A stretch of DNA of 64,000 bases from Aspidapion aeneum (lineage: Eukaryota; Arthropoda; Insecta; Coleoptera; Brentidae), in the NCBI GenBank assembly GCA_963576565.1, contig OY755042.1:109297314-109361313 (forward strand), written 5' to 3'. The notes beneath the pieces are model-generated. The model was not told the DNA's origin, did not search any database, and saw nothing but the letters and a program-made list of their open reading frames with translations. Each line of letters starts with the position of its first letter. Position 1 is the stretch's first letter. A program made the position numbers and the translations under genes. This document shows, piece after piece, positions 52,265-63,490 of the stretch.

Positions 52265-53190
52265 TAAAATCCGAAGACCGGTCTAATTTTAGGAACCGTG
52301 ATTAAAATAATTTAAGAAGAAATTTCTTTGAATCAGCATGGCAACATCAAACCAAAATCAGGAGAGCCATCTATTAACTAGTATTAAAAGTAGACAAATT
52401 TTTGTGTTAATCTTCTTAGTTCGTAGAAGTGTGGCATTCTCTGCACACCTTTGGTGTAACAGTTCATTAAAACGGTGCCTATACATCATAATACATGATA
52501 ATATTGATCTTGTGATTTCCCCCATTTTTGCTTAGTGAACTCACAACCTATGTAACCTAAACAAATTAATATTATAGGAGAAAATAAGAAATTTGGACGA
52601 TTCTTTTACATAAAAAGATATGACCTAGTTTGTTCCCAATTTTACCACATTTATTTTATCAATAAATTTTTAAAGTACCTAGTAAATCTTTCCTGATAAA
52701 ATGTTTTTGATTATAAACTGTCTCTTTAAATGAACAAACTTTTATGAAAAATAATTTAAGTCTTTGTATGTAAATTGTATACAACCTATATATCTTAGCA
52801 AAATATTAATATGGCATAAAAATAAGTAATTTTGGCGTTTTTTTTTCTAAAAACAAAACAACAATAGCAACAGACTAGTTTTTTCCCGATTTTTGCACAT
52901 TAACCTAAGTCTAACCGCCTATAAAAAAGAACATTTAATAAATATTAATTAACGCCAAAACGTATACATTTTTAGGGAATGATATCAACAGTTTTTGATT
53001 TTTAGTGTTCAATATTTATGAAAATAAATGCATAAACCGGTTTTTAAGTAAGGATTTAAAAATACCGTCTTTTTATGTGCTGTAGTATCCATTTTTCAGT
53101 TGACGGACCAAATGACAGGAGAAAAAGATTCCAATAAGCTGAAAAAAAAATTCAAAATAGTAAAATGTTGCCAGGTTGAAATAACAGGAA
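52265..53190. other. AT-rich DNA, nothing recognised
   Basis: No coding, RNA or repeat feature can be supported. The segment ATAAAATCCGAAGACCGGTC at 52,264 recurs inverted near 50,379, so the MITE and 50.4-kb element sit inside a further inverted repeat. Confidence 0.45.
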
Positions 53191-53191
53191 G

Positions 53192-53305
53192 GCAAGCGCA
53201 GATCTGGGCCAAAATCTAAGGGGGGGGGGGGGTAATTGTCGGCGCCTGAAACGCTTTATCTAGTTTTTTTTTCTACTCCCCTCCTCAAATCCGTGTTTGC
53301 AGGAA
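53192..53305. mobile_element. G-tract MITE
   Basis: GCAAGCGCAGATCTGGGCCAAAATCTAAGGGGGGGGGGGG on the left and CTCCTCAAATCCGTGTTTGCAGG on the right pair in reverse, matching the 19.3-kb element. Confidence 0.55.
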
Positions 53306-53439
53306 GGATGTTATAAAAATAGCGTCTTATGTTGGATATTTCACTGATGCTTTGTTATCAGTCAACGGGTATCGAATTATTGATAGATATTAAAAAATTA
53401 CAGCGGATAGCCTACGTTTTTAATTTTATAAAAGGACAT

Positions 53440-53885
53440 TCGGAGATCGCGACTGTGACGGAAAAGAAGATTCCTCCATCAACGTACAGGCTAGCGATGC
53501 CAGAGAAGCGGTTAAGGGAGAAAAGGAGATACCGTGTAACCATAGCACCAAGTGATGCATGGAGAAAGGAAGGGGTTGAATTCCTTAGCGATGCCACGGT
53601 CTGCTATACAGACGGATCAAGGCTAACAGACCGTAATTCGACCGGAGCAGGAGTGTACGTGGAAAGCAAGGGTATTGAAAAAACCATGTGCGCGGGTTTG
53701 GTGCAGGAGTGTGCAGATCCACTTCAAGAGTTTGCCGGAGTAAGAGAGGTGGAGCTCGTATGGGTCCCAGGCCACATGGGAGTCCCAGGAAACGAGAAAG
53801 CGGACGAACTCCCCAGGGCTGGATCTCGGCAAAAATGCGTCGGGCCAGAGCCTTTCCTGGGACTTACAAGAGGGCAAATGAAGTC
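53440..53885 (+). pseudogene. LINE fragment 1: RNase H domain
   Basis: The frame reads DATVCYTDGSRL, STGAGVY, then VELVWVPGHMGVPGNEKADEL. This is the RNase H fold of I/LOA/Jockey-group LINEs: Y-T-D-G-S first Asp and V-P-G-H-x-G-x-x-G-N-E-x-A-D. The middle helix with the second and third catalytic residues is missing between ECADPLQEF and VREVEL, so it is deleted and inactive. It breaks at AATGAAGTC. Confidence 0.8.
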
Positions 53886-55019
53886 CAAGGACAACAGACA
53901 TAAAGGACTGCTTAGTTTCATTTAACCTGTGTTAACAAATTGTGCGGGGTGAGGAGAGCGGCGTGACGTCTCCACTGGTGCTAAATCCTTTGTTTGCGTG
54001 AACTTGGGGGCCATAGTGCAGCAGGTGATAAAGGTGAGAGAGATTATTTCCGAAAAAAAAGTTTATATAACATGGGGTCTGTTTTTAAGATATAGGATTT
54101 TTAATGTTACAGGAGTGGGGGAAAAAGGCTTTTGCAAAAAAAAAGAAAATCTATCACAGACAGCTAAATACTCAGATAATTGTGAATCAAAAATTTGATA
54201 CTCCTTTTTTTAATAAAGTTACAAGTAAAGAAGATACAGGTTGTCAAAATTACCTCCAAAAATGTATAAAAAATATATATTTTTTTAAATTAATTTTTGC
54301 TTACCTGCTTATTCTTTTAAAAAATATCAATAATATTTTATTTATTATTATGTGTTGCTAAAGGCTTGTTTTTATTAACAAAAAATATAAAAAAACATTG
54401 CGTTTAATATGGCATTTATAAAAGTTTATACAAAAAAAATAGTTTAAAAAAAAAATTGGCCGACAAATTTTTTTTCAAAATAAGTTTTATTTCAATTTAT
54501 TGCTCTTGTTCTGATACACGACTTTACCCGATTTCATGTTTTTACTGCGTTTTTTGAAAAAGTTATTATCAAAAAAGTTAAAAAAATTGCCAACTTTGAT
54601 GCTCTGTATCTCTACAAAGTTTTGACCCATGCATTATAGGAACTTTTTTATCAGACATGACCTCATCTATCACCTGTTGGCCTATGGTCCCTAAGTTATG
54701 GGACACCCTGTATAAGTACTACATTATGTGTAGCTTTTTTCACTTTAAGTATTTAAATTTAATTTATTTAACAGATATTTCAAATATAAAATCATTTATC
54801 ATCCCTGTAAAGACAATATTTTTAAATGTACAATGCCTCAATTTTGCATAAAATTTAATTTGCATAAAGAAAATAGCTCTAAAAGCACATAAAATCCAAT
54901 ATAACGATAGGCGCGCTTTCTGCCCAGCACAAGTGGTGACGTAACAGCGAGTTTGACCTTGAACATCGATTGCAGACAGATTCGGCAACTGAGCAATCCT
55001 GGCTAGTGTATAATCGTTG
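53886..55019. mobile_element. 1.13-kb insertion with 9-bp TSD in LINE
   Basis: AATGAAGTC is repeated on both sides (53,877-53,885 and 55,020-55,028), and removing the block joins the LINE frame (RGQMKS...). The insert has no recognised coding region. It includes ATGGGACACCCTGTATAAGTA near 54,698, a terminus-like sequence seen in many insect MITEs. Confidence 0.75.
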
Positions 55020-55190
55020 AATGAAGTCGGCCCTAACAGAGTGGGCCCAGAAAGAGATACAAAAGGAATGGACCAACACAGGAAACGCCAGACAGGCGAA
55101 GGAGTACGTGACAGGATACAGCAAATCCCGTAGGGACTGGCTGCTCCGTAGAACACGAAAAGGGCGATTCCACAGAAAGTGGTCCTAAGC
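55020..55190 (+). pseudogene. LINE fragment 2
   Basis: The frame reads KSALTEWAQKEIQKEW, then YVTGYSKSRRDWLLRRTRKG, a stretch that follows RNase H in this LINE group. It breaks at GTGGTCCTAAGCGGA, where the next insertion begins. Confidence 0.7.
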
Positions 55191-55194
55191 GGAT

Positions 55195-56996
55195 AAGTTT
55201 TAAACATTTTTATAGGTTATCAAAATTAGTCTTAAATTAAAGCCAACACTTTTTAGCTTATGATCTTGAGTAAGGATTTCATATAGTTTTTCTATTTTCC
55301 CAAAAAATCCGCATAAAAAAGCATTAAAGTAATTTATATAAAAATATCCATTATATTAGCTTAAAGATAAACATGTCAAAAAACTGTTTTTCCTTAAACT
55401 TTTGATATTAAACAATAAATTAACCATACCGTAATACCATATACAACAAATGTACCAATTTTCATGCCAAAGTTCGTTTGTTTGCATTTGGTTTAGCCTA
55501 AAAATACATGGCATGATAAACTGTTGTCACACACGTAACGAAAACAGGAATAAAAATGTATAACTCGGAAAATAGGCATTAATTAAATGAAAATTTTCTT
55601 GTCAAAAGCCAACACATTTATGAGATACCAGAAACAAAATTTAAAAAAATTGCATGTTATAAGTTTTTTTTGATCAACAGAAATAAATCTGTCACACGAA
55701 TATTTTTACTTTTGCAATAAAATGTAATAATTTTGTTTATTCAGTTGTCGCCTTAAATGTCTATTCTTTGAGTAATTCTAAAAGGAATAGTTTGTATAGT
55801 CATTGGCGTAAATAAAAAACAATATAATTATATTATTCGTTGTGTTCATCTGCGGAATGCTAATAGACCTAATAATGTTATTCCAGTTAGGCCTAAATTG
55901 GCCCTTACTTCTACAAATAACACTGTCGAATTTCAACAAAGTTGTGTAAAATTTACTTAGTACATGGTAACATTCTTATGAAAAAATTATATTTACAAAA
56001 AGGTTTGACGTATCTTGAAATCTATACATTTTTAGACCTATGTTTATAAGAACCTCTCTTATAAGAGAAAACTTTTTGATATGCTCGGACACAAAAAAAA
56101 GATTAAAAAAACTATATTTGTATTTGTTAATAAGTTCATTTTTACAAAAAGTCAAATGAAGTTGTGATAATTTTTAGTGATGGACCATCATCGGAATTCA
56201 AAAATAAATACTTACTTCCATTTTTAAAAGACAAATTTTATGTTAATTTTACAAGGAAGTATTTTTGCACAAACCACGGCAAAGGTGTAGTAGACGGTAT
56301 AGGAGGACGCGTAGAATCTTTGGTTTGGTAACTATCTCAATCTAAAGATGAAAAATTGGTAGTCCAAAATTTGCTCGACTTTTATAACGCTGGATCAAGT
56401 GTCTAAAATCAACTTCTTTATGAAGACAACAACAGCAGATTACCATTTATAAAACTAAGTAGGCCTAACCCAACAAATTTGAGTAAGAAGTTATTTGGTC
56501 AAGTAATTATGAAGTTTTTAAAAATATATCCTTTTTAGTTGTCTAGTTCAGTTCTTTTTTAAAATAAAATACTATTAGCTGTTACTTTCTGTATTTTTTC
56601 ATTAGTCACACACGTAACACGTTGTTGTCACACACGTAACTCACTTTTAAGTTTATAAATAAAATAATAAAATGCATAAAGGGGCATTTAAATATAAATC
56701 TTATTGTACAAAATATTACCAAGTATTAATTAAAAAATAAAAGTTGAATTAAGTATTTGGCAGTGCGCAGAAAATTTGTAAAATAACAAAAATACATTAT
56801 TCTGTTAAGAAATAAATGTCACACACGTAACGAATTTTTATAATCTTATAAGTAAATTAATATTTTTCAATCAGTGACTTTTTTGGCGTTAACGTAAGCA
56901 AAACTAACAACTTAACCCAGCAAAACTATATTTAATAATTACGATGTGTTTTTCTTGGGTTTAAAAGCAACAATTCTAAAAAAAATAAGTCTGAAT
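55195..56996. mobile_element. 1.8-kb insertion with GTCACACACGTAAC motifs
   Basis: It separates LINE fragments 2 and 3. GTCACACACGTAAC occurs at 55,526, 56,605, 56,627 and 56,818, and with one change at 56,997. It encloses the transposon-protein relic at 56,178-56,328. Exact ends are not resolved. Confidence 0.6.
56178..56328 (+). pseudogene. TE-borne protein relic with HGKG..DGIGG motif
   Basis: It reads SDGPSSEFKNKYLLPFLKD, then YFCTNHGKGVVDGIGG and R-V-E-S-L-V-W before a stop. Many uncharacterised arthropod and cnidarian proteins have SDG...F...(T/S)HGK...DG(I/V)G with this spacing; I take it as a transposon-derived family but cannot name it. An AG just upstream (56,176-56,177) may be an old acceptor. 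Confidence 0.5.
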
Positions 56997-57004
56997 GTCA
57001 CACA

Positions 57005-57373
57005 CGCAACGGTGGAATCACCCAAAAGAGGTCCTAACCGGACACTGCGTCCTAGAAAGACACCTGGCGAAAATGAGAGTGAAGACCGACGCGACGTGCG
57101 AGCGATGCTGGGCCGAGGACGAGACCTCGGCGCACTTCCTCTCATCATGTGAAGCATTTAAGGAGGCAAGAAGAGAGGTATTTGAAGAGGAAACCTTTGG
57201 GACGGAAGACCTTCTGAATCTGAGGTGGCCCGATATTTTGGCCTTTGTACAGAAGACGAGCACATTCCTTAGCGAAGGAAGGTCGCAGTAGGGGGGATGC
57301 CCGGGGGTTGGCGAAAAGGGCGCTTCATGTGCCGGGCCTAGAGCCTACCCCACACTACTACTACGACTACTAC
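57005..57373 (+). pseudogene. LINE fragment 3: C-terminal zinc motif and 3' tail
   Basis: The frame reads EVLTGHCVLERHLAKMRV, then CERCWAEDETSAHFLSSC and runs to a stop at 57,289-57,291. C-x2-C...H...C is the zinc-binding end of many LINE polyproteins. After it come GGCGAAAAGGGCGC and CCCCACACTACTACTAC, a 3' end with a (CTA)n-type tail ending at 57,373. The same tail pattern ends the SINE at 34.2-34.9 kb. Confidence 0.8.
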
Positions 57374-57649
57374 AGCAGAAACTTTAAAGTCAACACATCT
57401 CAGGTTTTTTGATGTTAATTTATTTGGGAATATGCCAGAATAAGAAATTAACGTACATCTAATTAGAAGGAAAATAATCATTTTCTTGAAAAAATACACC
57501 AAACAGACATTTTATTAAAAAAATAACTAAATTATTGTTACAAATTTAAGTATTTAAATTTTATAGTTAGAATTTATTTAGGTTTAGTGTAGTATTAGGT
57601 TGACGTATTTTATGGTTGTATTCTTAATCTAGGTTTTAGTTGCGTTATC

Positions 57650-57961
57650 TGTGACAAACTGATATGCGAACGGTCCGCCTAGAAAAGGGCTGGAATGATT
57701 CCGAATCGAAAGGGTTCTCGAATAGTAGGCAGCCCCTCATATATAAGGCCGGACGTCGTGCATCAGTCAGTCAGTCACAGATAACGTACTGTAGTGGTCG
57801 TGAGATATTAACACGAAGTTAATAGACCGATTATAGTAATGAATTATTAGCAAGTTATTAGTAAGTTTAAGTGCGTGTTTTTGTACATAATTTGTCGAAA
57901 TAAATTGACGTATCGTTTTCAACAATTGCGAGTTTTAATTTGTCGTTGTGAACCCGTAACA
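57650..57961 (+). mobile_element. Probable solo LTR
   Basis: 312 bp begin TGTGACAAAC and end CCCGTAACA, so TG...CA. TTATC and TTATT flank it, a 5-bp duplication with one change. It contains a TATA-like CATATATAAGG, an initiator-like TCAGTCAGTCAGTC about 30 bp on, and AATAAA near 57,899. No coding region lies alongside. Confidence 0.6.
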
Positions 57962-58232
57962 TTATTATCAGTATAAAATAAAAAAATATATTTTTTGTTA
58001 GTTTTTACGATTTTGTATTTTTTGTTAAAGTAATACTAGGCCAGTCAATAAAATCATTAAATATTGCAAATGCGCATGTATCTGCGATTTTTATGTATGT
58101 TGCTAGGATCCTTGAGAGTAGTTCATACCCAAGTTTTCAATCCTAAAATCCCTGTGCTACTCCTGTGTGACTCGAGAATCTTGCAATTTTTTTAGTTTTA
58201 TCAAATAACTACCTAAAGGAAGTATTTATTAG

Positions 58233-58265
58233 CATCGAAGAAATAGTCCAGTTATTTCTTCGATG
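58233..58265. repeat. 33-bp palindrome with shared 13-bp arms
   Basis: CATCGAAGAAATA and its complement TATTTCTTCGATG flank a 7-base loop (GTCCAGT). The minus strand starts with the 19-bp dispersed motif. No clear target duplication is visible. Confidence 0.85.
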
Positions 58266-58364
58266 ATGCAGTGTTGCTTGAGCTGAACCTCTCCCCAACG
58301 CTACATTTCCATACCTGTTATGATTTGACGGCTGAAAAATAAAACTTGTTTAGATGGTACTCAC

Positions 58365-58567
58365 TTGAATGACAGCCAAAGCCATTGCGCATCCGCCAAT
58401 TTGAACAGCGTGTTTCCTAATGTAGTCTCCGAAGGCTGATTTACAACCGGTCGTGTAGGGGGTGGAGCTGGACTTGTTAGGCGTTGTCGGCGCTGGTGTT
58501 GTCGTCGCTGCCGTTGTAACATTTGTTTCGCTTCTACTATCTCTTCGTTTGCGTACTACTGTATCGT
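58365..58567 (-). CDS. Tetraspanin-like protein, one internal exon
   Basis: 203 bp between an AG acceptor (58,568-58,569) and a GTGAGT donor (58,359-58,364), giving 67 complete codons. The end reads TTGCKSAFGDYIRKHAVQIG, then GCAMALAVIQ. Tetraspanins have the same close of their large extracellular loop: a G-C pair, a short amphipathic helix and the start of TM4 (I/L-G-x-A-x-x-x-A-x-I-Q). The first half is unusual: V-R-K-R-R-D-S-R-S-E then a Thr/Ser/Pro-rich stretch (TTAATTTPAPTTP). Only one exon is found; TM4 would continue in the next. Other membrane proteins are possible. Confidence 0.55.
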
Positions 58568-58594
58568 CTAAAAATTAAGGTTTATCAAGTACAC

Positions 58595-60400
58595 AATTCT
58601 AAAGAGCAAAACTTTAGTATTGGCAGTGGCGTAGCTAGATCTCATGGCGCCGGGTAGCGTATTTACGTTCCCGTGCTCATTTCACGTCGGCGCGGTTTTG
58701 AAATAGACACGGAAATGTTACAATATATTTGGGTTCAAATACGTGTTGATTTTAAGAGTTTTGATCTCGAAATGAGCACGGATCTGTAAGAAAACATCGC
58801 TCATTAAACTATTACAAAAGCGTATTCAACTGTCAGGTTAAAACGCTAACATAACGAAAGCTAATCAATCAAATCTAACCGAACCAAAGCAAACTGAACC
58901 AATAATTTTTTTCAAAAAAAAACTTTGCTGACTTCCTACCCGGGATCCTAGAGGATGTGAATCCGAACCGAATTGAACCAAACCGAACCAAAGCAAACTG
59001 AACCAACAATTTAAAAAAACTTTCCTGACTTCTTTCCCGGGATCCTAGAGGGTGTGAATAGTGTTGTAGTTTAGTTTGGTTAGGTTAGGTTTGATTCGGT
59101 TTAGTTAGGATCGGTTCGGTTCGGATTTACATCCTCTAGGATCCCGGGTAGGAACTCAGGAAAGTTTTTTTTTTTTAAATTGTTGGATCAGTTTGCTTTG
59201 GTTCGGTTCGGTTAGATTTGATTGATTAGCTTTCGCTAGGTTAGGTTTATTAGTTAGTCATAGGTTAGGCAATTCTAAAGAGCAAAACTTTAGTATTGGC
59301 AGTGGCGTAGCTAGATCTCATGGCGCCGGGTAGCGTATTTACGTTCCCGTGCTCATTTCACGTCGGCGCGGTTTTGAAATAGACACGGAAATGTTACAAT
59401 ATATTTGGGTTCAAATACGTGTTGATTTTAAGAGTTTTGATCTCGAAATGAGCACGGATCTGTAAGAAAACATCGCTCATTAAACTATTACAAAAGCGTA
59501 TTCAACTGTCAGGTTAAAACGCTAACATAACGAAAGCTAATCAATCAAATCTAACCGAACCAAAGCAAACTGAACCAATAATTTTTTTCAAAAAAAAAAC
59601 TTTCCTGACTTCCTACCCGGGATCCTAGAGGATGTGAATCCGAACCGAATTGAACCAAACCGAACCGAACCAAAGCAAACTGAACCAACAATTTAAAAAA
59701 ACTTTCCTGACTTCTTTCCCGGGATCCTAGAGGGTGTGAATAGTGTTGTAGTTTAGTTTGGTTAGGTTAGGTTTGGTTCGGTTTAGTTAGGATCGGTTCG
59801 GTTCGGATTTACATCCTCTAGGATCCCGGGTAGGAACTCAGGAAAGTTTTTTTTTTTTAAATTGTTGGTTCAGTTTGCTTTGGTTCGGTTCGGTTAGATT
59901 TGATTGATTAGCTTTCGCTAGGTTAGGTTTTTGAAACTTTCTATTTTTATGTGGTTAGAAATCAAGTGAAAATCATTTAAATCATTAAAATTTATTAATA
60001 ACAGAACAACATCTGTCTTCGTAGTTGCCGGTGTAAGACAGACAATGAACACTGAACTTGGCAGGTATAGTTAATGGAAGAGTATTCTTCAAACTTCAAA
60101 GAATTTCAAAATCTTGAGTACTATTAACAAATACTTTTAAACTGCTCCATAATTTTCATATTAACAAACATATAACCTCAAAATCAAACTAATAAACAAC
60201 GTCAATCCAATTTAAGTTTCAAATGTGCACTAATAAGTAAACCCCTGCGCTGCGTAATTCAATACAAATCCGTGCCTTGTTCGAGCCTCGGCGCCTTAAA
60301 ATCAACACGCATTTGTAACCAAATATGTTGCAACATTTCCGTGTCTATTTCAAAACAGCACTGCCGTGAAATCAGCACGGAAACGTAAATACGCCGCCGG
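58595..60400. repeat. Tandem duplication of palindromic element
   Basis: A ~675-bp block starting ATTCTAAAGAGCAAAACTTT is repeated at 58,595 and 59,270 with very few changes. Within each, GAACCGAACCAAAGCAAACTGAACC and GATCCTAGAGGATGTGAA return inverted, giving GAACC/GGTTC-rich foldbacks with CCCGGGATCC blocks. A third, inverted and diverged, copy of the outer part (CCGTGAAATCAGCACGGAAACGTAAATACGCC) is at 60,235-60,400. Confidence 0.85.
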
Positions 60401-61354
60401 GTACACAGAAAAAAAGAACTTCTTCAGTTAGGAAAAGTAGTTTTCTTGAAAAAATATCTTGACCCAACAGCAAAAGTCTCCGAACAAAATGTTTTTTTTT
60501 CATCTAAGCAAACCGCTTGTTTTGGAAAAAAAAATAATTGTCTTGGTTTAAAACAAACTGCCTCTAGCGAAGTGGTTTTGAAGCAAGATATAAAAAGTTT
60601 TACTAATATCTTGTTAACACAAATAAAGCTTTACTTTGCCTAAAGACTTTTAATTTTTTAATTTGAAATGAATCTTATTATTATAATTATGGTGGCAGTA
60701 TAATAGGTGTTTGTTTGTTTTCCAAAATTTGGTTTTTGTAAACTTCTATAACCCTTGAAAATGGCTAGTAGAGCCGAAACGCGTCGGGTTGATGGTTTTA
60801 AGCAATTAAGACATAAATAAAGCATAATTTATTCCAAACTACGCTTTTTATTTCTCAACCTATCAGAAATTTGTGGAGTGAGGACGTTTTTCCTTAAGAT
60901 TCATTTCAAATTGAAAAATGCTCCACGTAGGAGAGTTGGAATCACAATTTTAATTTTTTAACTCAAAATATCCGGCATCTCAAAACGAAAATGGCGATTT
61001 ATTCCAATGGAAAGTTAATTTATTTTAACTTAAGAAAATGCAAATAGAAAATTCTTAAAACAAAAAGAAAATCTTGGACTTATTCTCGAATTAAGATATG
61101 TAAATAAATATTATCTTGAATGCTTTAAATAATATGGAAACAATGTGCTTTAAATCAAAATAACTATAATAATGATTTCTTGTACTAAAGAATACCGGCG
61201 CATTAAGTTTTTAAAACAAGAAAAGGATATTAATATTTTCTTCAGTGAAAGCAATAAATAATATAATCTCTTAAATGAAAATGGACAAGTTCAGACCTTT
61301 CGGCATTTCGTATTTTGAGCTTGCGGCGAACACGTGTCAATGTCGGCTTTTTTT

Positions 61355-61486
61355 AGCTCACACTACTACTATAAGTAGTGTGAGCTATGGTGATCCTAAT
61401 TTTTTCGAGAAAAAAAAAGTAGCTCCGATTTCAAAAATTTTTATATATCTTTGCGTTTCAGATGATTTTGAAACTTTTTTGTTTTG

Positions 61487-61522
<36 letters not shown>

Positions 61523-62075
61523 ATGTCTGTCTGTATGTAACGACCAACCCGCATAACTCAAAAACCGCTTGTCCGATTTTAATGAAATTTGGTACCTAAG
61601 TTGGGTCTCGGGCCATTTAAAAATGAACAAAATCCACCGAACGCAAGCCACATAAAAGGGTGGGGGTAGATTCCAAAAATTAGAGTTTATGTGAAAATAT
61701 GGCGTGTGTGATATCAAACGAAAGGTAATTAAGTCTGGAGTTAACAAAAATGAATTTTAGTTTATTTTTAAAAAAAGGGTGGGGGTAGATGTCAAAAATT
61801 AGAGTTTAAGTGAAAATATGGCGTGTGTGATATCAAACGAAAGGTAATTGAGTCTGGAGTTAAACAAAATACATTTTAGTTTTTTTCAAAAGGGTGGGGG
61901 GTAGAATAAAAAAATTTGAGTTTAAGTCAAAACATGGCTTGTGTGGTATCAAACGAACGGTAATTGAGTCTGGAGTTGAATAAAATATATTTCAGTTTTT
62001 GATTATATTAGCTCACACTATAACTATAGTACCTAGTGTGAGCTTAGGTGCCCATAGATTGGCAGAGTATTTTTA
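61355..62075 (-). mobile_element. Hairpin-ended tandem-core element, copy 2
   Basis: It is inverted relative to copy 1 (10,518-11,242). Hairpins with arms AGCTCACACTA and TAGTGTGAGCT close both ends (61,355-61,388 and 62,010-62,044). The (CTGT)n run at 61,490-61,540, the box CCGATTTTAATGAAATTTGG at 61,572, and three ~120-bp units at 61,640-62,000 are present. One shared flank continues past the hairpin (CCCATAGATTGGCAGAGTATTTTT), so the true end is about 30 bp beyond it. Confidence 0.8.
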
Positions 62076-62663
62076 ATACGTACTAGGGTTGGGCGGAACA
62101 GCATATTTTTAGGAACAGGTACAAACCGTTCTGGTTCCAGAAAAAACCTGTTCTGAACATTCTGCTCCTGTTCCGAACTACGTTTCGAACCAGTGTAGAT
62201 CAGTAGATCTTGGATTGTCTTTAGGTGTAAATTAACTACCACCTAAAGACAATCAGAGCTACAATGGTCGAAACCTTGTGTATAATATCAAATAATGACA
62301 ATTGAAGTCCAAAAATGATTTTTATTTTAAACAAATAATTATTTTGAAATAAAAAAAAATGTATCTAAAAATTTTTTTGAATCAAAAGATTCTCTCTTTA
62401 ATGTCGTCTTGACTTGAGACATTAAAATCCTTTTGACTCCATGCATTTAACTGTTTTCTTTTAAAAAAAAAAAGATTATTCAAAGCAAAACAAACTATAA
62501 TTCAATCAAGACAAACTATAATTCAATCAAGAAAACTTATTTTTCTAATTTTCTTCGGATGAAAAATTATATATTAAAACAAGATAACAATTTTTTTGGT
62601 GCAAGTTATTATCGCAAACCCATTGTTTTAAACCAAGATATTTTTTTTCAATTATGTCTTGGT

Positions 62664-62693
62664 CATCGAAGAAATAATGTTATTTCTTCGATG
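62664..62693. repeat. 30-bp palindrome with shared 14-bp arms
   Basis: CATCGAAGAAATAA and its complement TTATTTCTTCGATG are separated by TG only. The arms equal the first 14 bases of the 19-bp dispersed motif. It lies within the 2.5-kb TIR element. Confidence 0.9.
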
Positions 62694-63280
62694 TTTCGGT
62701 ATAATACTAGAAAACAAGAAGGTTGCCAATTCCATTCAAAACGAATCAATTTTTTTGGATAAAGGCAATTTTATTTTTAACGGAAACCAGTTCATGAGTA
62801 TAGTTTTTTTTTTGTTAAGAAAATAGTCTTCGTGCATAGAAAAGCAGATTTTTCTTGGATCAAAGCAATTTGCATTCACTGAAGACATTTTTTTTCTGTG
62901 TAACAAGGGTTTTTTGGCGCCCTCTAATCTAGAAAAAAATCGTATAGAGTATGGAGTACAAGTAACCGCGTATTAAGATTTTAACCTGAGGGTAATTCAT
63001 GTCCTGCAGACAAAAAAATTCATTACATTTATAGCCAGTTGCACCTGCTACAGGGAGGACAGCGGGGCAGTGCCCTACCAAAACTAGACAACAAACAGTA
63101 TTTTTAATTGATTTATTTAAAAAAAGTTAAATCTTTCCTTACGACATGATTGTCTAGTTCTTTTTATTATCTGTGGTTAACATAAAGCGATTAATTGGGT
63201 GAACTTTTTTAGCGTAAATAATTACAAGCCGGCAGCGCCGCGCGGGGCAAGGTTTCAATTTCACCTGTGTGTGTGTTGTA

Positions 63281-63490
63281 CAGTCGGGGACTTTTTAAAG
63301 TGCCGCCCTCGAAAATAAAAAATATTCCTATGTGAAATTCGGAAAAGTATTTTAAACCAAAACAAAAAATTGTAAACCTTACCTCTGTCTGTATACATAC
63401 ATATTTAAACATTTATTTTTTTTGATTTCTTTAAATGATTAATTTTGAAAGAAAAAAAAATACAACGGCAATTTAAAAAGTCCCCGACTG
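63281..63490. mobile_element. 210-bp MITE, TA-flanked
   Basis: CAGTCGGGGACTTTTTAAA and its exact complement at the right end, both flanked by TA (63,279-63,280 and 63,491-63,492). No coding content. Confidence 0.88.

Larger units (their letters stand above)
60404..62900. mobile_element. 2.5-kb TIR element, TA-flanked, with nested insertion
   Basis: CACAGAAAAAAAGAACTTCTTCAGT at the left and complement CACAGAAAAAAAATGTCTTCAGT at the right are inverted repeats, each flanked by TA. Interior parts pair too (AAACAAGATA, TTGTCTTGGTTTAAAAC). The hairpin-ended element (61,355-62,075) lies inside. A block near 60,760-60,910 with GCCGAAACGCGTCGGGTTGA looks like a further insertion. No intact frame. Confidence 0.75.

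Noticed and set aside
59075..59110. TTAGG-like string suggesting an insect telomere remnant
   Set aside because: Only two or three imperfect units (GGTTAGGTTAGGTTT) inside a palindromic GGTTC-rich element; no run of TTAGG.
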